Notes: generated by a model not told the origin, from the letters alone. Positions 25,038 to 36,100 are shown, counted from the first letter of the stretch. The stretch: 64,000 nt of DNA from Lysobacter sp. cf310 (GCF_900114355.1 NZ_FOSS01000005.1:124001-188000), one strand, 5' to 3'. A program made the numbers and translations.

Positions 25038-25167
25038 ATAGTGCTAAGCGCAGAGCCGCTTAGCCAGCCATACGCTCAGCAAGAGAGGCGTGAAGTTTAG
25101 AGTAAAAAATTGAAGTCCAAGAGGGTGAATTACGGACGTACTTACTCCTAAGCAACGCCGGCTCAAC

Positions 25168-25599
25168 ATGAGCCGCATCCGTGACCGAAACACTAAGCCG
25201 GAACTGATTGTTCGCCGCGGCCTCCACGCTCGTGGACTGCGCTATCGGCTGCAAGACCGCGCGCTCCCTGGGCGTCCCGACTTGGTATTTCCACGCTATC
25301 GCACGGTGATCTTCGTCAACGGCTGTTTCTGGCATGGGCATTCGTGCCCGATGTTCCGGATGCCCGCCACTCGTGCGGAGTTCTGGCGAACCAAGATCGC
25401 TGCAAACCAGGAGCGCGATGCCAGATCTTATGAGGCTTTGCTGGACACTGGCTGGAGAGTCCTAACGATATGGGAGTGCAGCTTGAGAGGACCCAATCGA
25501 TGGCCTCGGGACGCCTTTCTGAACACATGCAGAGACTTCATTGTAGGCAACTCTCAGTCCGCCGAGATCTCAGGTCGTTCGACAGATCAGACGCCCTAG
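25168..25599 (+). CDS. vsr: Very short patch repair endonuclease (Vsr)
   Basis: Family blocks are clear: SRIRDRNTKPE, LPGRPDLVFPRYRTVIFVNGCFWHGHSCP and GWRVLTIWECSLRGP. Vsr nicks next to T:G mismatches made when 5-methylcytosine deaminates, protecting sites of the adjacent methyltransferase. Homology does not begin at this ATG: the frame upstream reads TDVLTPKQRRLN, the normal Vsr N-terminus, back to an ATT codon at 25129 that follows a stop. So either translation starts at ATT or the protein lacks about 13 residues. An AGAGGG site lies just before the ATT. Confidence 0.88.
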   Translation: MSRIRDRNTKPELIVRRGLHARGLRYRLQDRALPGRPDLVFPRYRTVIFVNGCFWHGHSCPMFRMPATRAEFWRTKIAANQERDARSYEALLDTGWRVLTIWECSLRGPNRWPRDAFLNTCRDFIVGNSQSAEISGRSTDQTP

Positions 25600-25907
25600 C
25601 GGGCACTGAAGGCTGTTTCAACTGCATTCCGATGGAGCTGAGTGCTACGCCGGCAAAATGCCACGCATAGCATCTAAGTCGCATAGCCCTTCCCTTGCTT
25701 CGGCGAAGCATCATATTCCACATACGATTGCTGATTAATGAGGACGCGAGTATTAGCGAGTTCGATTGAAGAACCCGGGCTCAGCTGTTTTCGCATAGCT
25801 GGCGTCTGACTTGAGGTCCGGTCGCCAAGAGCGGGGCTTGAGCGAACATGCTCATTATCTGGCAGTATTCGTTTTAAACCGCCGCAACCGTCACAGGACC
25901 AACAATA
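25600..25907. other. Gap between vsr and the kinase-like gene
   Basis: About 308 bp without a supported gene. A small hairpin (GCTTC-GGC-GAAGC) lies near 25700. The region should contain the promoter of the two-gene operon that follows, but no clear consensus is visible. Confidence 0.4.
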
Positions 25908-28058
25908 ATGGCCGACTCAGAACAAGTACAGTTCCCGATCAAGGCTCGCAGTCATGTCTTGCGTCTGCTCGGTGATGAACTAATTGGCGATGATGGCTTG
26001 GCAGTTTTCGAGCTGGTCAAGAACAGTTACGACGCAGATGCCACAACGGTGCGCGTGGAGATGCAGATTGTAGACAGCCAGAATTCTTCAATATCGGTCG
26101 CTGACAATGGCACAGGAATGTCCATTGATGACATTGAGCAGAAATGGCTAGTCCTCGCCACCGATTCAAAACGTGGGAAAGAGAACCGAAAACGCAGCAA
26201 TCTCTTCAAGCGCTCGCCGCTTGGCGAGAAAGGCATTGGAAGAATCGCAGCATTCAAACTTGGCGAGCAGCTGCGGCTTACGACGAAAGCTGACGGGCAC
26301 CGCGAATGCGTGGTCGATATCAACTTCTCTGAACTCCTCGACCAAGGCGCCTTCCTTGACAATCTCCGCGTTTCCGTTCGAGAACTAGAAAAGCCTGACA
26401 CATTTTCACAAGGGGCTACTGGCACGATCATAGAGATCAGCAAGCTCTACAGACAGGAATGGACACGAGCAGATCTTCGAAAAATACAAAGATTAATCAC
26501 TTCGCTTGCCAGCCCGTTCGAAACCCCAGACAGCTTTGAGGTAAGCCTCAGCGTACCCGGACGTGAAAAAGATTTAGCCGGAATGTTTGGGTCCAGTGAC
26601 TTTACCGAGCATTCAATTTGGGAGTACGAGTTCTCCCTAACCGAAGACGGATTCTCCTGGAGCTACCGCTTCAAACCTCCGCTATGGAAGGGCGTGAAGC
26701 CATCATCCGCGAATGAGGATTCCGGAACCCTTCTGCTGATTTCTTCAGAGAAAGACGAAGTATCACATTCAAGCGGCCCACTTATATTTCACCCTAATAT
26801 GCTACGAGGCATAGGACCAATTCATGGCCTGATTTTGGGGTATTACCGACGAACCGAGGTATTAGGAGCATCCGGCAACCAGGCCCAGCTCAAGAGGTGG
26901 CTAGACGATCAAACAGGTGTTCGTGTCTACCGCGACGGAATCCGAGTATTCAACTATGGCGAGCCTGGCGACGACTGGTTGAATCTCAATGTACGTCGGA
27001 TCAATACACCCGGCGGGAAGTTCGGCACAAACTCAATAGTAGCGGCTGTCAGCTTGTCGCTTGACGACAGCGATGGACTAAAAGAAAAAACCAATCGCGA
27101 GGGCTTCGACAGCGGTGGATCGTTCATTCAGTTCCGTCAACTTATCACCAGCGTTTTTGATCACTTCGAGCGAGAAGCTAAAGCGGATCGAACTGCGCTT
27201 GACGCAGCCATCAAGGGCCGAGGTGAATCAACCGTTGCACCACCGCGATTCATGGATGCGATATGGAACTTAAAGCAAGGAATAAAATCAAAACGCATTG
27301 ACAAAGGATTTTTACGAGACATTGAAGCAATTGAGCATGACTATCAGGAACTGCGAGATGTGATGGTCAGCGCTGGAACTGCGGGGCTTAATCTTGCGGT
27401 GATTTTCCACGAAGTAGAAAGAGGTATCGAGGCACTCGCCAATGCTGTGGATCGGGGCATGGATGAAAGCGCCTTGAAGCGACATATTGAACAGCTAAAC
27501 TACATGCTTCACGGCTTCGCTCCACTCCTTAAAAGGAACACGGTCCGCCCGATCCTATGTAGTGAAGTTGTCAGCAGCGCAGAACGGCTACGTCGGACGC
27601 GCTTTCAGTTTCATAAGGTAGTGTTCTCTGCGCCTGTCTTAACGAGCGAAGAGCCTGATTTCAAGATACTCGCGGCGCCAAATTTGCTTATCGGGGCACT
27701 GGGCAACCTGTTGGATAATTCGCTGTATTGGAGTCAAGTGCGTCGGGAACGCGAAGACAGCAAACGACCCATCGCTATTCGAGTAGCCACCGTTTATCGC
27801 GAGGCGGACGGCTCGAGCCTCATTGCCGTCGTAGACAACGGAACAGGTTTCAGTCCCAGAGCCATTTCGGCAGCTCGCACAGCATTCTTCTCGGAAAGAC
27901 CTGAAGGAATGGGACTTGGACTCTATTTCGCTGGCTTGGTCGCTGAACAGTGCGGAGGCATGCTGACCATCGGCTCCACAGATGAACTTCGAGATGAAGT
28001 TGACATCCCCGCCGCCTATGACGGCGCCGCTGTATCAATACGATTCCCGGGAAAGTAA
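25908..28058 (+). CDS. Dual GHKL ATPase, histidine-kinase-like
   Basis: A 716-residue cytosolic protein with two ATP-binding modules. N-terminal, Hsp90/MutL-like: DDGLAVFELVKNSYDADA, VADNGTGMS and LGEKGIGRIAAFKLGE. C-terminal, histidine-kinase-like: an H-box-like VIFHEVERG with His501-Glu502, N box GNLLDNSLYW (Asn604), VVDNGTGFSP and EGMGLGLYFAGLV. No transmembrane segment or known sensor domain is visible. The next gene, 2 bp downstream, has an intact receiver domain, so phosphotransfer between the two is likely. Its place behind Vsr in the same low-GC island suggests a defence or DNA-sensing role; this is inference. Confidence 0.85.
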   Translation: MADSEQVQFPIKARSHVLRLLGDELIGDDGLAVFELVKNSYDADATTVRVEMQIVDSQNSSISVADNGTGMSIDDIEQKWLVLATDSKRGKENRKRSNLFKRSPLGEKGIGRIAAFKLGEQLRLTTKADGHRECVVDINFSELLDQGAFLDNLRVSVRELEKPDTFSQGATGTIIEISKLYRQEWTRADLRKIQRLITSLASPFETPDSFEVSLSVPGREKDLAGMFGSSDFTEHSIWEYEFSLTEDGFSWSYRFKPPLWKGVKPSSANEDSGTLLLISSEKDEVSHSSGPLIFHPNMLRGIGPIHGLILGYYRRTEVLGASGNQAQLKRWLDDQTGVRVYRDGIRVFNYGEPGDDWLNLNVRRINTPGGKFGTNSIVAAVSLSLDDSDGLKEKTNREGFDSGGSFIQFRQLITSVFDHFEREAKADRTALDAAIKGRGESTVAPPRFMDAIWNLKQGIKSKRIDKGFLRDIEAIEHDYQELRDVMVSAGTAGLNLAVIFHEVERGIEALANAVDRGMDESALKRHIEQLNYMLHGFAPLLKRNTVRPILCSEVVSSAERLRRTRFQFHKVVFSAPVLTSEEPDFKILAAPNLLIGALGNLLDNSLYWSQVRREREDSKRPIAIRVATVYREADGSSLIAVVDNGTGFSPRAISAARTAFFSERPEGMGLGLYFAGLVAEQCGGMLTIGSTDELRDEVDIPAAYDGAAVSIRFPGK

Positions 28059-28060
28059 AA

Positions 28061-29572
28061 ATGGAATTAAGCTCACCGGTCCGAGTTGTTGTAGTAGATG
28101 ACAACCCCATGCATTTGGTATCAATCGCTAACGGACTAGCTAGGGCAGGTGTCCCTTGTGTATCGCATTGGTATGACATTGAGAGTGGCAGGCTAGCGCC
28201 TCCTGCGCCGCCTGAAGGGTATCCGTATTTGCGGATCCTCTTCACAGATCTAAACATCCGTGAAATGGTTGGCGCCAGCGCTGACGCCAAGAGCTTGGCT
28301 AGCGTACTTATTTCCGAAGTGCTTCAGCCACTTATTGCGCCCGCATCTGGCCCGTACTCCATATGCCTTTGGACCAGCACAGGCAGCATGGCCAATGAGG
28401 TCTCACCGATAATTATCGAACGCATCAATCACGAGTCTTTGGGCGACCAAAGAAGGCCGGCCCCGCTTCTGGTTAATGCTCTCGACAAACGGGAGCTTGT
28501 GCCTGATAAGAATGAAGCTGCTCAAGAGGCCATAGCGGCAATTTTCAGGCAAAAGGATGACGAAAAGCAGCCAAAGATTGAGGATCTAATTTCAAGCGCA
28601 ATCTCACAAGACCCGCAGTTGAGAACGGCTCTCGCATGGGAATCTCGCGCAAGCCATGCCGCCGCAAAAACTATCAACAATGTTTACCGGGTAAGCGGCT
28701 TCGAACACAGTACGGACGTAAAGGAGTCTGCCGCCTTTCAAAAAGTTCTCGCTAAGATCGCAATTGAAGCAGCTGGGTGCAAGAACGCGAAGCAGGACCC
28801 CGCTGGAGCGCTTGATGACGGACTGGCTGATCTTTTCCAAGATGAAATGCGAAGCAACGTCCATTCCACTCTGTATCAGGAAGCGGTCAACGCTGCTGTT
28901 CCTAACCCGCCCTTATCGCGCGCACCCGTCTTGACCGATGATTCGCGAATTGCACTCAATACCACTCTTCACTTAGAGCGGCAGCCACTTACAGGACAGA
29001 ATATTGAAAGAGGCTTAGTTACCGACGTCAATACTGACGAAGCGCTGAACCATTTGGGACTAGCGAATCGAGGCAAACTTCTTCAAGAAGAGTTGACGTA
29101 CAACTCAGGACTATTCGCAGCGGCAGCTCGTGTAGCGACTAAAGGAAGTCCAGAACTCGAGGTCATTCAACAAAGACTGGAGTTTGCCAAGGAACACAAA
29201 GACGAGCTTCTAGCCAGATCTAAAATTGTGATTATCGAAGTTGGTGCCGACTGTGACCATGCACAGCGAAAGGATCGAACAGTTCGCTTTTTACTTGGCG
29301 CTGAAATTCCAGCCGACCTGTCAACCTTTATCTATGGCCCAACGAACAGGAGCCTGCGAAGCGAGTCACTTCGTGAATTTGGCCCCTGGGAAGTGGAGGC
29401 GGGGAGCCGATTTCATCTTTTAGTGTCGTTGAATCGATTCGCGGTCCAACAGACTTGGCTTCGCAACGCCGATCTCTTAATTCGATATCGTCTTAGGAAG
29501 CCGCTGGTGGATCAACTTCTGTACTGGTACTCCATGCATTCCACGCGCCCCGGCATCATCAACATCACCTAG
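28061..29572 (+). CDS. Receiver-domain protein with unassigned C-terminal effector region
   Basis: A 503-residue protein. The first 150 residues form a receiver domain with all key positions: Asp13/Asp14 (VVVVDDNP), phospho-acceptor Asp63 (LFTDLNI), Thr105 region (LWTSTGS) and Lys143 (LDKREL). The remaining 350 residues are mostly helical and match no output domain I know; there is no DNA-binding motif. Near the end is KIVIIEVGADCDHAQRKDR with Cys398-Asp399-His400, a possible metal or catalytic site. Translationally linked to the kinase-like gene, 2 bp apart. Probably the output arm of that pair. Confidence 0.78.
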   Translation: MELSSPVRVVVVDDNPMHLVSIANGLARAGVPCVSHWYDIESGRLAPPAPPEGYPYLRILFTDLNIREMVGASADAKSLASVLISEVLQPLIAPASGPYSICLWTSTGSMANEVSPIIIERINHESLGDQRRPAPLLVNALDKRELVPDKNEAAQEAIAAIFRQKDDEKQPKIEDLISSAISQDPQLRTALAWESRASHAAAKTINNVYRVSGFEHSTDVKESAAFQKVLAKIAIEAAGCKNAKQDPAGALDDGLADLFQDEMRSNVHSTLYQEAVNAAVPNPPLSRAPVLTDDSRIALNTTLHLERQPLTGQNIERGLVTDVNTDEALNHLGLANRGKLLQEELTYNSGLFAAAARVATKGSPELEVIQQRLEFAKEHKDELLARSKIVIIEVGADCDHAQRKDRTVRFLLGAEIPADLSTFIYGPTNRSLRSESLREFGPWEVEAGSRFHLLVSLNRFAVQQTWLRNADLLIRYRLRKPLVDQLLYWYSMHSTRPGIINIT

Positions 29573-29627
29573 TGTCCGACGATGGGCGAGCAAACTGCGG
29601 CGGCCACGTCCACATCTTTTGCTTGTA

Positions 29628-29654
29628 GAAAAGGGCAGCTAGGCCGCCCTTTTC
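29628..29654. terminator. Bidirectional terminator
   Basis: Perfect 9-bp stem GAAAAGGGC / GCCCTTTTC with a 9-base loop, lying between the convergent receiver-protein and aceE genes. Because the stem starts with A and ends with T runs it can work in both directions. It also marks the right end of the low-GC island. Confidence 0.75.
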
Positions 29655-29665
29655 ATGAGTGATCG

Positions 29666-32371
<2,706 letters not shown>

Positions 32372-32530
32372 CGATCTCGCGGCCCCGTGGCCGCGCCTCG
32401 GAAGTGGGGGCGGATTAGAGTCCCGAGTCTAACAAATGGGGGGCTGGGATCGGCTTGCTTTGGGTGGTGAAAGGGGTGGGATAGTACGTTTTGATTAGGG
32501 TGACGGCGGGTGCGCGGGGGTTTTGGTTGG

Positions 32531-32611
32531 CGCGATCGCGGCTTACGCCGCTCCCACAGGGAGCGGGCAGGCAACCGGGCTTCCTGTGGGAGCGGCGTAA
32601 GCCGCGATCGG
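32531..32611. repeat. REP inverted pair upstream of the first RAYT
   Basis: A reverse and a forward copy of the GTGGGAG/GCGAT REP variant, back to back (GCGATCGCGGCTTACGCCGC ... CTTCCTGTGGGAGCGGCGTA). The forward copy faces the RAYT gene. Confidence 0.85.
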
Positions 32612-32694
32612 CCGCCCGCGCCGAGGCAAAATCCGACACCTCCGCAAGCCATGCCCTGACTGTCTGCACCCATTGCGGAAGCCAGGATGGCGCC

Positions 32695-33168
32695 ATGCCC
32701 CGCCCATCCACGCCCAGCCCCCATTCCCACGCCCTGCGCAGAGGCCGTCGGTCGGAACAGGGGCGGGTGTATTTGGTGACCTTCACTACGGAAGGAAGAC
32801 GCCCCTCGTTCTCCGACGAGATGCTATGCGCGACGATGGCCGAGGCACTATTGGATCGCCGGCTGTGGGCGCGGTCGCGGCTGCTGGCCTGGGTGCTGAT
32901 GCCCGATCACTGGCACGGTTTGGTGGAGCTGGGACCTTGGGAGACCCTGCCTGACCTGGTGCGGCAACTCAAAACCAATACCTCACGGCGGGTGCGCGCG
33001 TGCGATCCGACGCTGTCGATGGTGTGGGCATCGGGGTATCACGACCGCGCGTTGCGTTGCCAGGAGTCGTTGATCGATGCGGCACGGTATGTGGTGCTGA
33101 ACCCCGTGCGGGCTGGCCTGGTGCGACGGTTGCGGGACTATCGGTACTGGGGAGCCATTTGGGCGTGA
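32695..33168 (+). CDS. REP-associated tyrosine transposase (RAYT) 1
   Basis: A 157-residue member of the Y1/HUH transposase family. The HUH motif is His72-Trp-His74 in VLMPDHWHGLVELG, and the nucleophile is probably Tyr132 in AARYVVLNPVRAGLV. RAYTs bind and cleave single-stranded REP hairpins and are thought to spread them. This copy is flanked by REPs of the GTGGGAG type on both sides (32531-32611 and 33174-33270), oriented toward the gene. The start is the ATG at 32695; upstream frame is REP sequence. Close in sequence and identical in motif spacing to the second copy at 35556. Confidence 0.92.
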   Translation: MPRPSTPSPHSHALRRGRRSEQGRVYLVTFTTEGRRPSFSDEMLCATMAEALLDRRLWARSRLLAWVLMPDHWHGLVELGPWETLPDLVRQLKTNTSRRVRACDPTLSMVWASGYHDRALRCQESLIDAARYVVLNPVRAGLVRRLRDYRYWGAIWA

Positions 33169-33173
33169 GGTCG

Positions 33174-33270
33174 CGCGATCGCGGCTTACGCCGCTCCCAC
33201 AGAGAGCGGGCACCGCCACAAAGCACGCGGGGGCATGGCGCTTTCTGTGGGAGCGGCGTAAGCCGCGATG
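33174..33270. repeat. REP inverted pair downstream of the first RAYT
   Basis: A reverse copy at 33174-33203 and a forward copy at 33240-33270 of the GTGGGAG/GCGAT variant. With the upstream pair it encloses the RAYT gene. Confidence 0.85.
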
Positions 33271-33330
33271 AACCCCATCGACGACGATCCCGCGGTGCCA
33301 ACCGTATCCACGGCGCTCGCGTTGCTTTCC

Positions 33331-33660
33331 CTACGCCGGCGCCCGATGCAGCAGCACGATCCCAGCGACGATCAGCGCGACACCGCCGATGCGCAGCGGG
33401 TTAAGGCTTTCGCCGAACACCGCGGCGCCCAGCAACACGGTGCCGGCGGCGCCGATGCCGGTCCAGACGGCGTAAGCGCTGCCCACCGGCAGCGCGGTCA
33501 GGGCGCGGCCCAGCAGGTAGACGAAGGCGGCCAGGGCGATCAGCGACACCACCGTCCAGCCGGGACGCGTGTAGCCCTGCGATAGCTTCATCGACGCCGC
33601 CCAGGCGACGTCGATGAGGCCGGCCGCGATCAGCAGCAACCAAGCGGTGGCGGGTTTCAT
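33331..33660 (-). CDS. SMR-family small multidrug/guanidinium transporter
   Basis: A 109-residue protein with four transmembrane helices, the standard SMR size. Family pattern: GLIDVAWAASMKLSQGYTRPGW, AYAVWTGIGAAGTVLLGAAVFGESLNP and a final VALIVAGIVLL helix. SMR proteins are proton antiporters for quaternary cations or guanidinium. The essential carboxylate of helix 1, Glu in EmrE and SugE, is Asp17 here. It works as a dimer in the inner membrane. The subgroup (SugE/Gdx-like versus other) is uncertain. Confidence 0.85.
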   Translation of the reverse strand: MKPATAWLLLIAAGLIDVAWAASMKLSQGYTRPGWTVVSLIALAAFVYLLGRALTALPVGSAYAVWTGIGAAGTVLLGAAVFGESLNPLRIGGVALIVAGIVLLHRAPA

Positions 33661-33817
33661 GCGATTCGCTCCGGTGCGGCAGCCCGGATGACGGGGCTGT
33701 GGATTCGGCCCGGCGCGAAACGCGCGCGCTCACCGCTCGCAACGCTGGCCCGATGCGCGCCCGCGCACGCGCGACGAGCGCGACCCTGCGCTCGCGCCGC
33801 TGGAACGACTAGGGCGC

Positions 33818-34441
33818 TCACGCTGCGGCCTGCGCCTGCGGCGCGCGTTCGGCCTGCAGCGCCTCGGCCACGCTGGGGCGGGCGCGGATGCGTTCCAGGT
33901 AGGCGGCCAGGTGCGGCGTGGCGTCCAGCGACAGCTTCAGCGCGCGCGACCAGTCGGCGATGGTGAACAGGTAAGCGTCGGCGATGCTGAAGTCCTCGCC
34001 CAGCAGGAACGGGCGCTCGGCCAAGTGGCGATCGACCAGGGCCAGGCGCGGCAGCAGGCGTTCGCGCGCGACCTGGCCGGGCTGATCGCCGTACTCGGGG
34101 TGGAACAACCAGGGGCTGTAGGTCTTGTGCAGCTCGGTGGCGATGTAGGTCAGCCAGCTCAGCAGCTCGATGCGGCGCGCCTCGGGCGCGATCCGGCCGC
34201 TCGGGTCCAGGCTGCCGAGGTGGCTGAGGATGGCGACGCCCTCGCGCAGCAGCCGACCGTCGTCGAGCTCTAGCAGCGGCACGTAGCCCAGCGGGCTGAG
34301 CTGGCGATAGTCGCGGCCATCGCCGACCACGACCGGATTGGGGCCGATGCGCACGCGCTGCAGTTCGACCGGCAGGCCGAGCTCGCGGATGACCAAATGG
34401 GCGGCGAAGGAGCAGGTGCCGGGGGTGTAGTAGAGCTTCAT
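33818..34441 (-). CDS. Glutathione S-transferase family protein
   Basis: A 207-residue two-domain GST. The thioredoxin-like N-terminus is MKLYYTPGTCSFAAHLVIRELGLPVEL with the beta-class Tyr/Cys region, then PLGYVPLLELDDGRLLREGVAI with the cis-Pro and SNAIL-like segment. The helical C-terminus includes FLLGEDFSIADAYLFTIADW. It conjugates glutathione to electrophiles or reduces peroxides; the substrate is unknown. The start at 34441 was chosen by family start. Divergent from a LysR gene that may control it. Confidence 0.92.
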   Translation of the reverse strand: MKLYYTPGTCSFAAHLVIRELGLPVELQRVRIGPNPVVVGDGRDYRQLSPLGYVPLLELDDGRLLREGVAILSHLGSLDPSGRIAPEARRIELLSWLTYIATELHKTYSPWLFHPEYGDQPGQVARERLLPRLALVDRHLAERPFLLGEDFSIADAYLFTIADWSRALKLSLDATPHLAAYLERIRARPSVAEALQAERAPQAQAAA

Positions 34442-34535
34442 GGCGGGGGTCCGATGCGAAGTGGGAACGGGAGCCGTTACCCTGCGCGCAGACCCGCGCC
34501 GCGAGTACCGGCGCCACGACAAGGATTGCTTGCAG

Positions 34536-35402
34536 ATGCGACACGATCGGCTGTCCCTGGAGGATCTGGAACTGGTGCGCGCGATCGGCGCCAGCGGCAG
34601 CCTGAGCGGCGCGGTGCGGCTGCTGGAGGTGGACCACTCCAGCGCGTTCCGGCGCCTGGCCGCGATCGAGGCGCGCGCGGGCGCGGCGCTGTTCCGGCGC
34701 AGCCGGCGCGGCTACACGCCGACCGAGGCCGGCGAGCTGGTGATCGTGGCCGCGCAGCGCATGCTGTCGGACGCCGAGCATCTGGCGCGCCAGCTCGCGG
34801 GCCAGGACGAACGCGCCGAGGGGCGCATCCGCATCACCATCCCCGACACCCTGGCCACGGTCGCGGCACGGCTGTGCGCGGATTTCCGGCGCGCGCATCC
34901 GGCCTTGAGTTGCGATCTGATCGTGGCCAATGCGTTTTCCACCCTGCAGCAGCGCGATGCCGACGTGGCCCTGCGCGCGAGCGCGGCGCCGCCGGAAGGT
35001 TTGTCGGCCAAGCGCCTGGCGACGATCGCGACCGCGGCCTACGCGGCGCGCGGCGCGGGCGATCGCAGCCCGATCCCGGGCGGCGATTGGGTCGGTTTCG
35101 ACGAGGCGCTGGCGCATCTGTCGTCGGCACGCTGGCTGCAGCAGCACGTGCCGGCCGCGCGCATCGCGATGCGGGTGAATTCGCTGCCGGCGGCGCTGGC
35201 GGCGTGTCAGGCCGGACTGGGCCGGGCCCTGCTGCCGTGTTACTACGCCGACGAGGCCAAGGGTCTGAAACGCTTGTCGGACGCCCTGCCGGATGTGCGC
35301 ACGGAGCTGTGGTTCGCCACGCATCCGGATTTGCGGCGCTCGGCGAAGGTGCGGCTGCTAAGGGAGTTCGCGGTGGATTGGATGGCGCGGGAACTGGGCT
35401 AG
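34536..35402 (+). CDS. LysR-family transcriptional regulator
   Basis: A 288-residue regulator. The winged helix-turn-helix reads LEDLELVRAIGASGSLSGAVRLLEVDHSSAFRRLAAIEARAGAALFRRSRRGYTPTEAG; the effector domain includes RIRITIPDTLATVAARLCADF. The start at 34536 gives the normal N-terminus, 94 bp from the divergent GST gene, which is the probable target. No clear palindromic operator is visible in the short gap. Confidence 0.9.
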   Translation: MRHDRLSLEDLELVRAIGASGSLSGAVRLLEVDHSSAFRRLAAIEARAGAALFRRSRRGYTPTEAGELVIVAAQRMLSDAEHLARQLAGQDERAEGRIRITIPDTLATVAARLCADFRRAHPALSCDLIVANAFSTLQQRDADVALRASAAPPEGLSAKRLATIATAAYAARGAGDRSPIPGGDWVGFDEALAHLSSARWLQQHVPAARIAMRVNSLPAALAACQAGLGRALLPCYYADEAKGLKRLSDALPDVRTELWFATHPDLRRSAKVRLLREFAVDWMARELG

Positions 35403-35450
35403 ACGCAAACAAGCTTCAGCCAGATCGGTGCATTCGCCGGCACTGGCTTT

Positions 35451-35480
35451 GGGGTAGGAGCGGCGTAAGCCGCGACCGCC
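35451..35480 (+). repeat. REP upstream of the second RAYT
   Basis: Forward REP of the GTAGGAG/GCGAC variant (GGGGTAGGAGCGGCGTAAGC), differing from the REPs at the first RAYT at the bases flanking the central palindrome. Confidence 0.85.
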
Positions 35481-35555
35481 ACCGGGTGAAATTCCGACTC
35501 GCCGTTCCGGCTTGTTCCTATAGTCCCCGGTCCTGCCCGTCTTGATGCTGTCGGC

Positions 35556-36035
35556 ATGGTCGACGACAACCTCACACCACCCGGTCACGCCGCCCTGCGC
35601 CGCGGCCGCTGCTCGGAACCTCATCGCGCGTATTTGCTGACCTTCACTACCCAGGGTCGGCAGCCCTTGTTCGCGGATGCGGAGATGGCCGATACGGCCA
35701 GCACTGCATTGCTGAACCCCCGCCTTTGGATACGGTCGCAGTTGCTGGCGTGGGTGTTGATGCCCGACCACTGGCATGGACTGGTAGCGCTGGGTCCGTG
35801 GGAGACGCTGCCGGATCTGGTACGCGGGTTGAAGTGCAATTCGGCGCGGCAGGTGCGGGCGACGACGCCGGCGGTGATGCAGGTATGGGCGGCCGCCTAT
35901 CACGACCGCGCGGTGCGACGGGAGGAGGCCTTGGTTGATGCGGCGCGGTATGTAGTGCTCAACCCAGTGCGGGCGGGGTTGGTGCGACGGGTCGGTGACT
36001 ATCGATACTGGGGAGCGGTTTGGACACGGCGGTAA
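35556..36035 (+). CDS. REP-associated tyrosine transposase (RAYT) 2
   Basis: A 159-residue paralogue of the copy at 32695 with the same spacing: His72-Trp-His74 (VLMPDHWHGLVALG) and Tyr132 (AARYVVLNPVRAGLV). It is flanked by a forward REP at 35451-35480 and a reverse REP at 36059-36089, both of the GTAGGAG/GCGAC variant. So each RAYT in this window has its own REP type. Start at 35556 gives MVDDNLTPPGHAALRRGRCSE. Probably active in REP binding and single-strand cleavage, since no motif is missing. Confidence 0.92.
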   Translation: MVDDNLTPPGHAALRRGRCSEPHRAYLLTFTTQGRQPLFADAEMADTASTALLNPRLWIRSQLLAWVLMPDHWHGLVALGPWETLPDLVRGLKCNSARQVRATTPAVMQVWAAAYHDRAVRREEALVDAARYVVLNPVRAGLVRRVGDYRYWGAVWTRR

Positions 36036-36058
36036 CTGGCGCCGGAGTGTGCGATGGC

Positions 36059-36089
36059 GCGGTCGCGGCTTACGCCGCTCCTACCCCAA
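36059..36089 (-). repeat. REP downstream of the second RAYT
   Basis: Reverse copy of the GTAGGAG/GCGAC variant (GGTCGCGGCTTACGCCGCTC), closing the RAYT unit. It also lies just after the end of the convergent glycosyltransferase gene. Confidence 0.85.
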
Positions 36090-36100
36090 AGCAGCGCGCT

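Noticed and set aside
25538-25723. Short minus-strand open frame after vsr
   Set aside because: No ribosome-binding site, no recognisable motif, and it overlaps the vsr end.
21950-29660. The low-GC island as a prophage or integrative element
   Set aside because: No integrase, tRNA target, flanking direct repeats or phage structural gene could be seen; only composition and gene content mark it as acquired.
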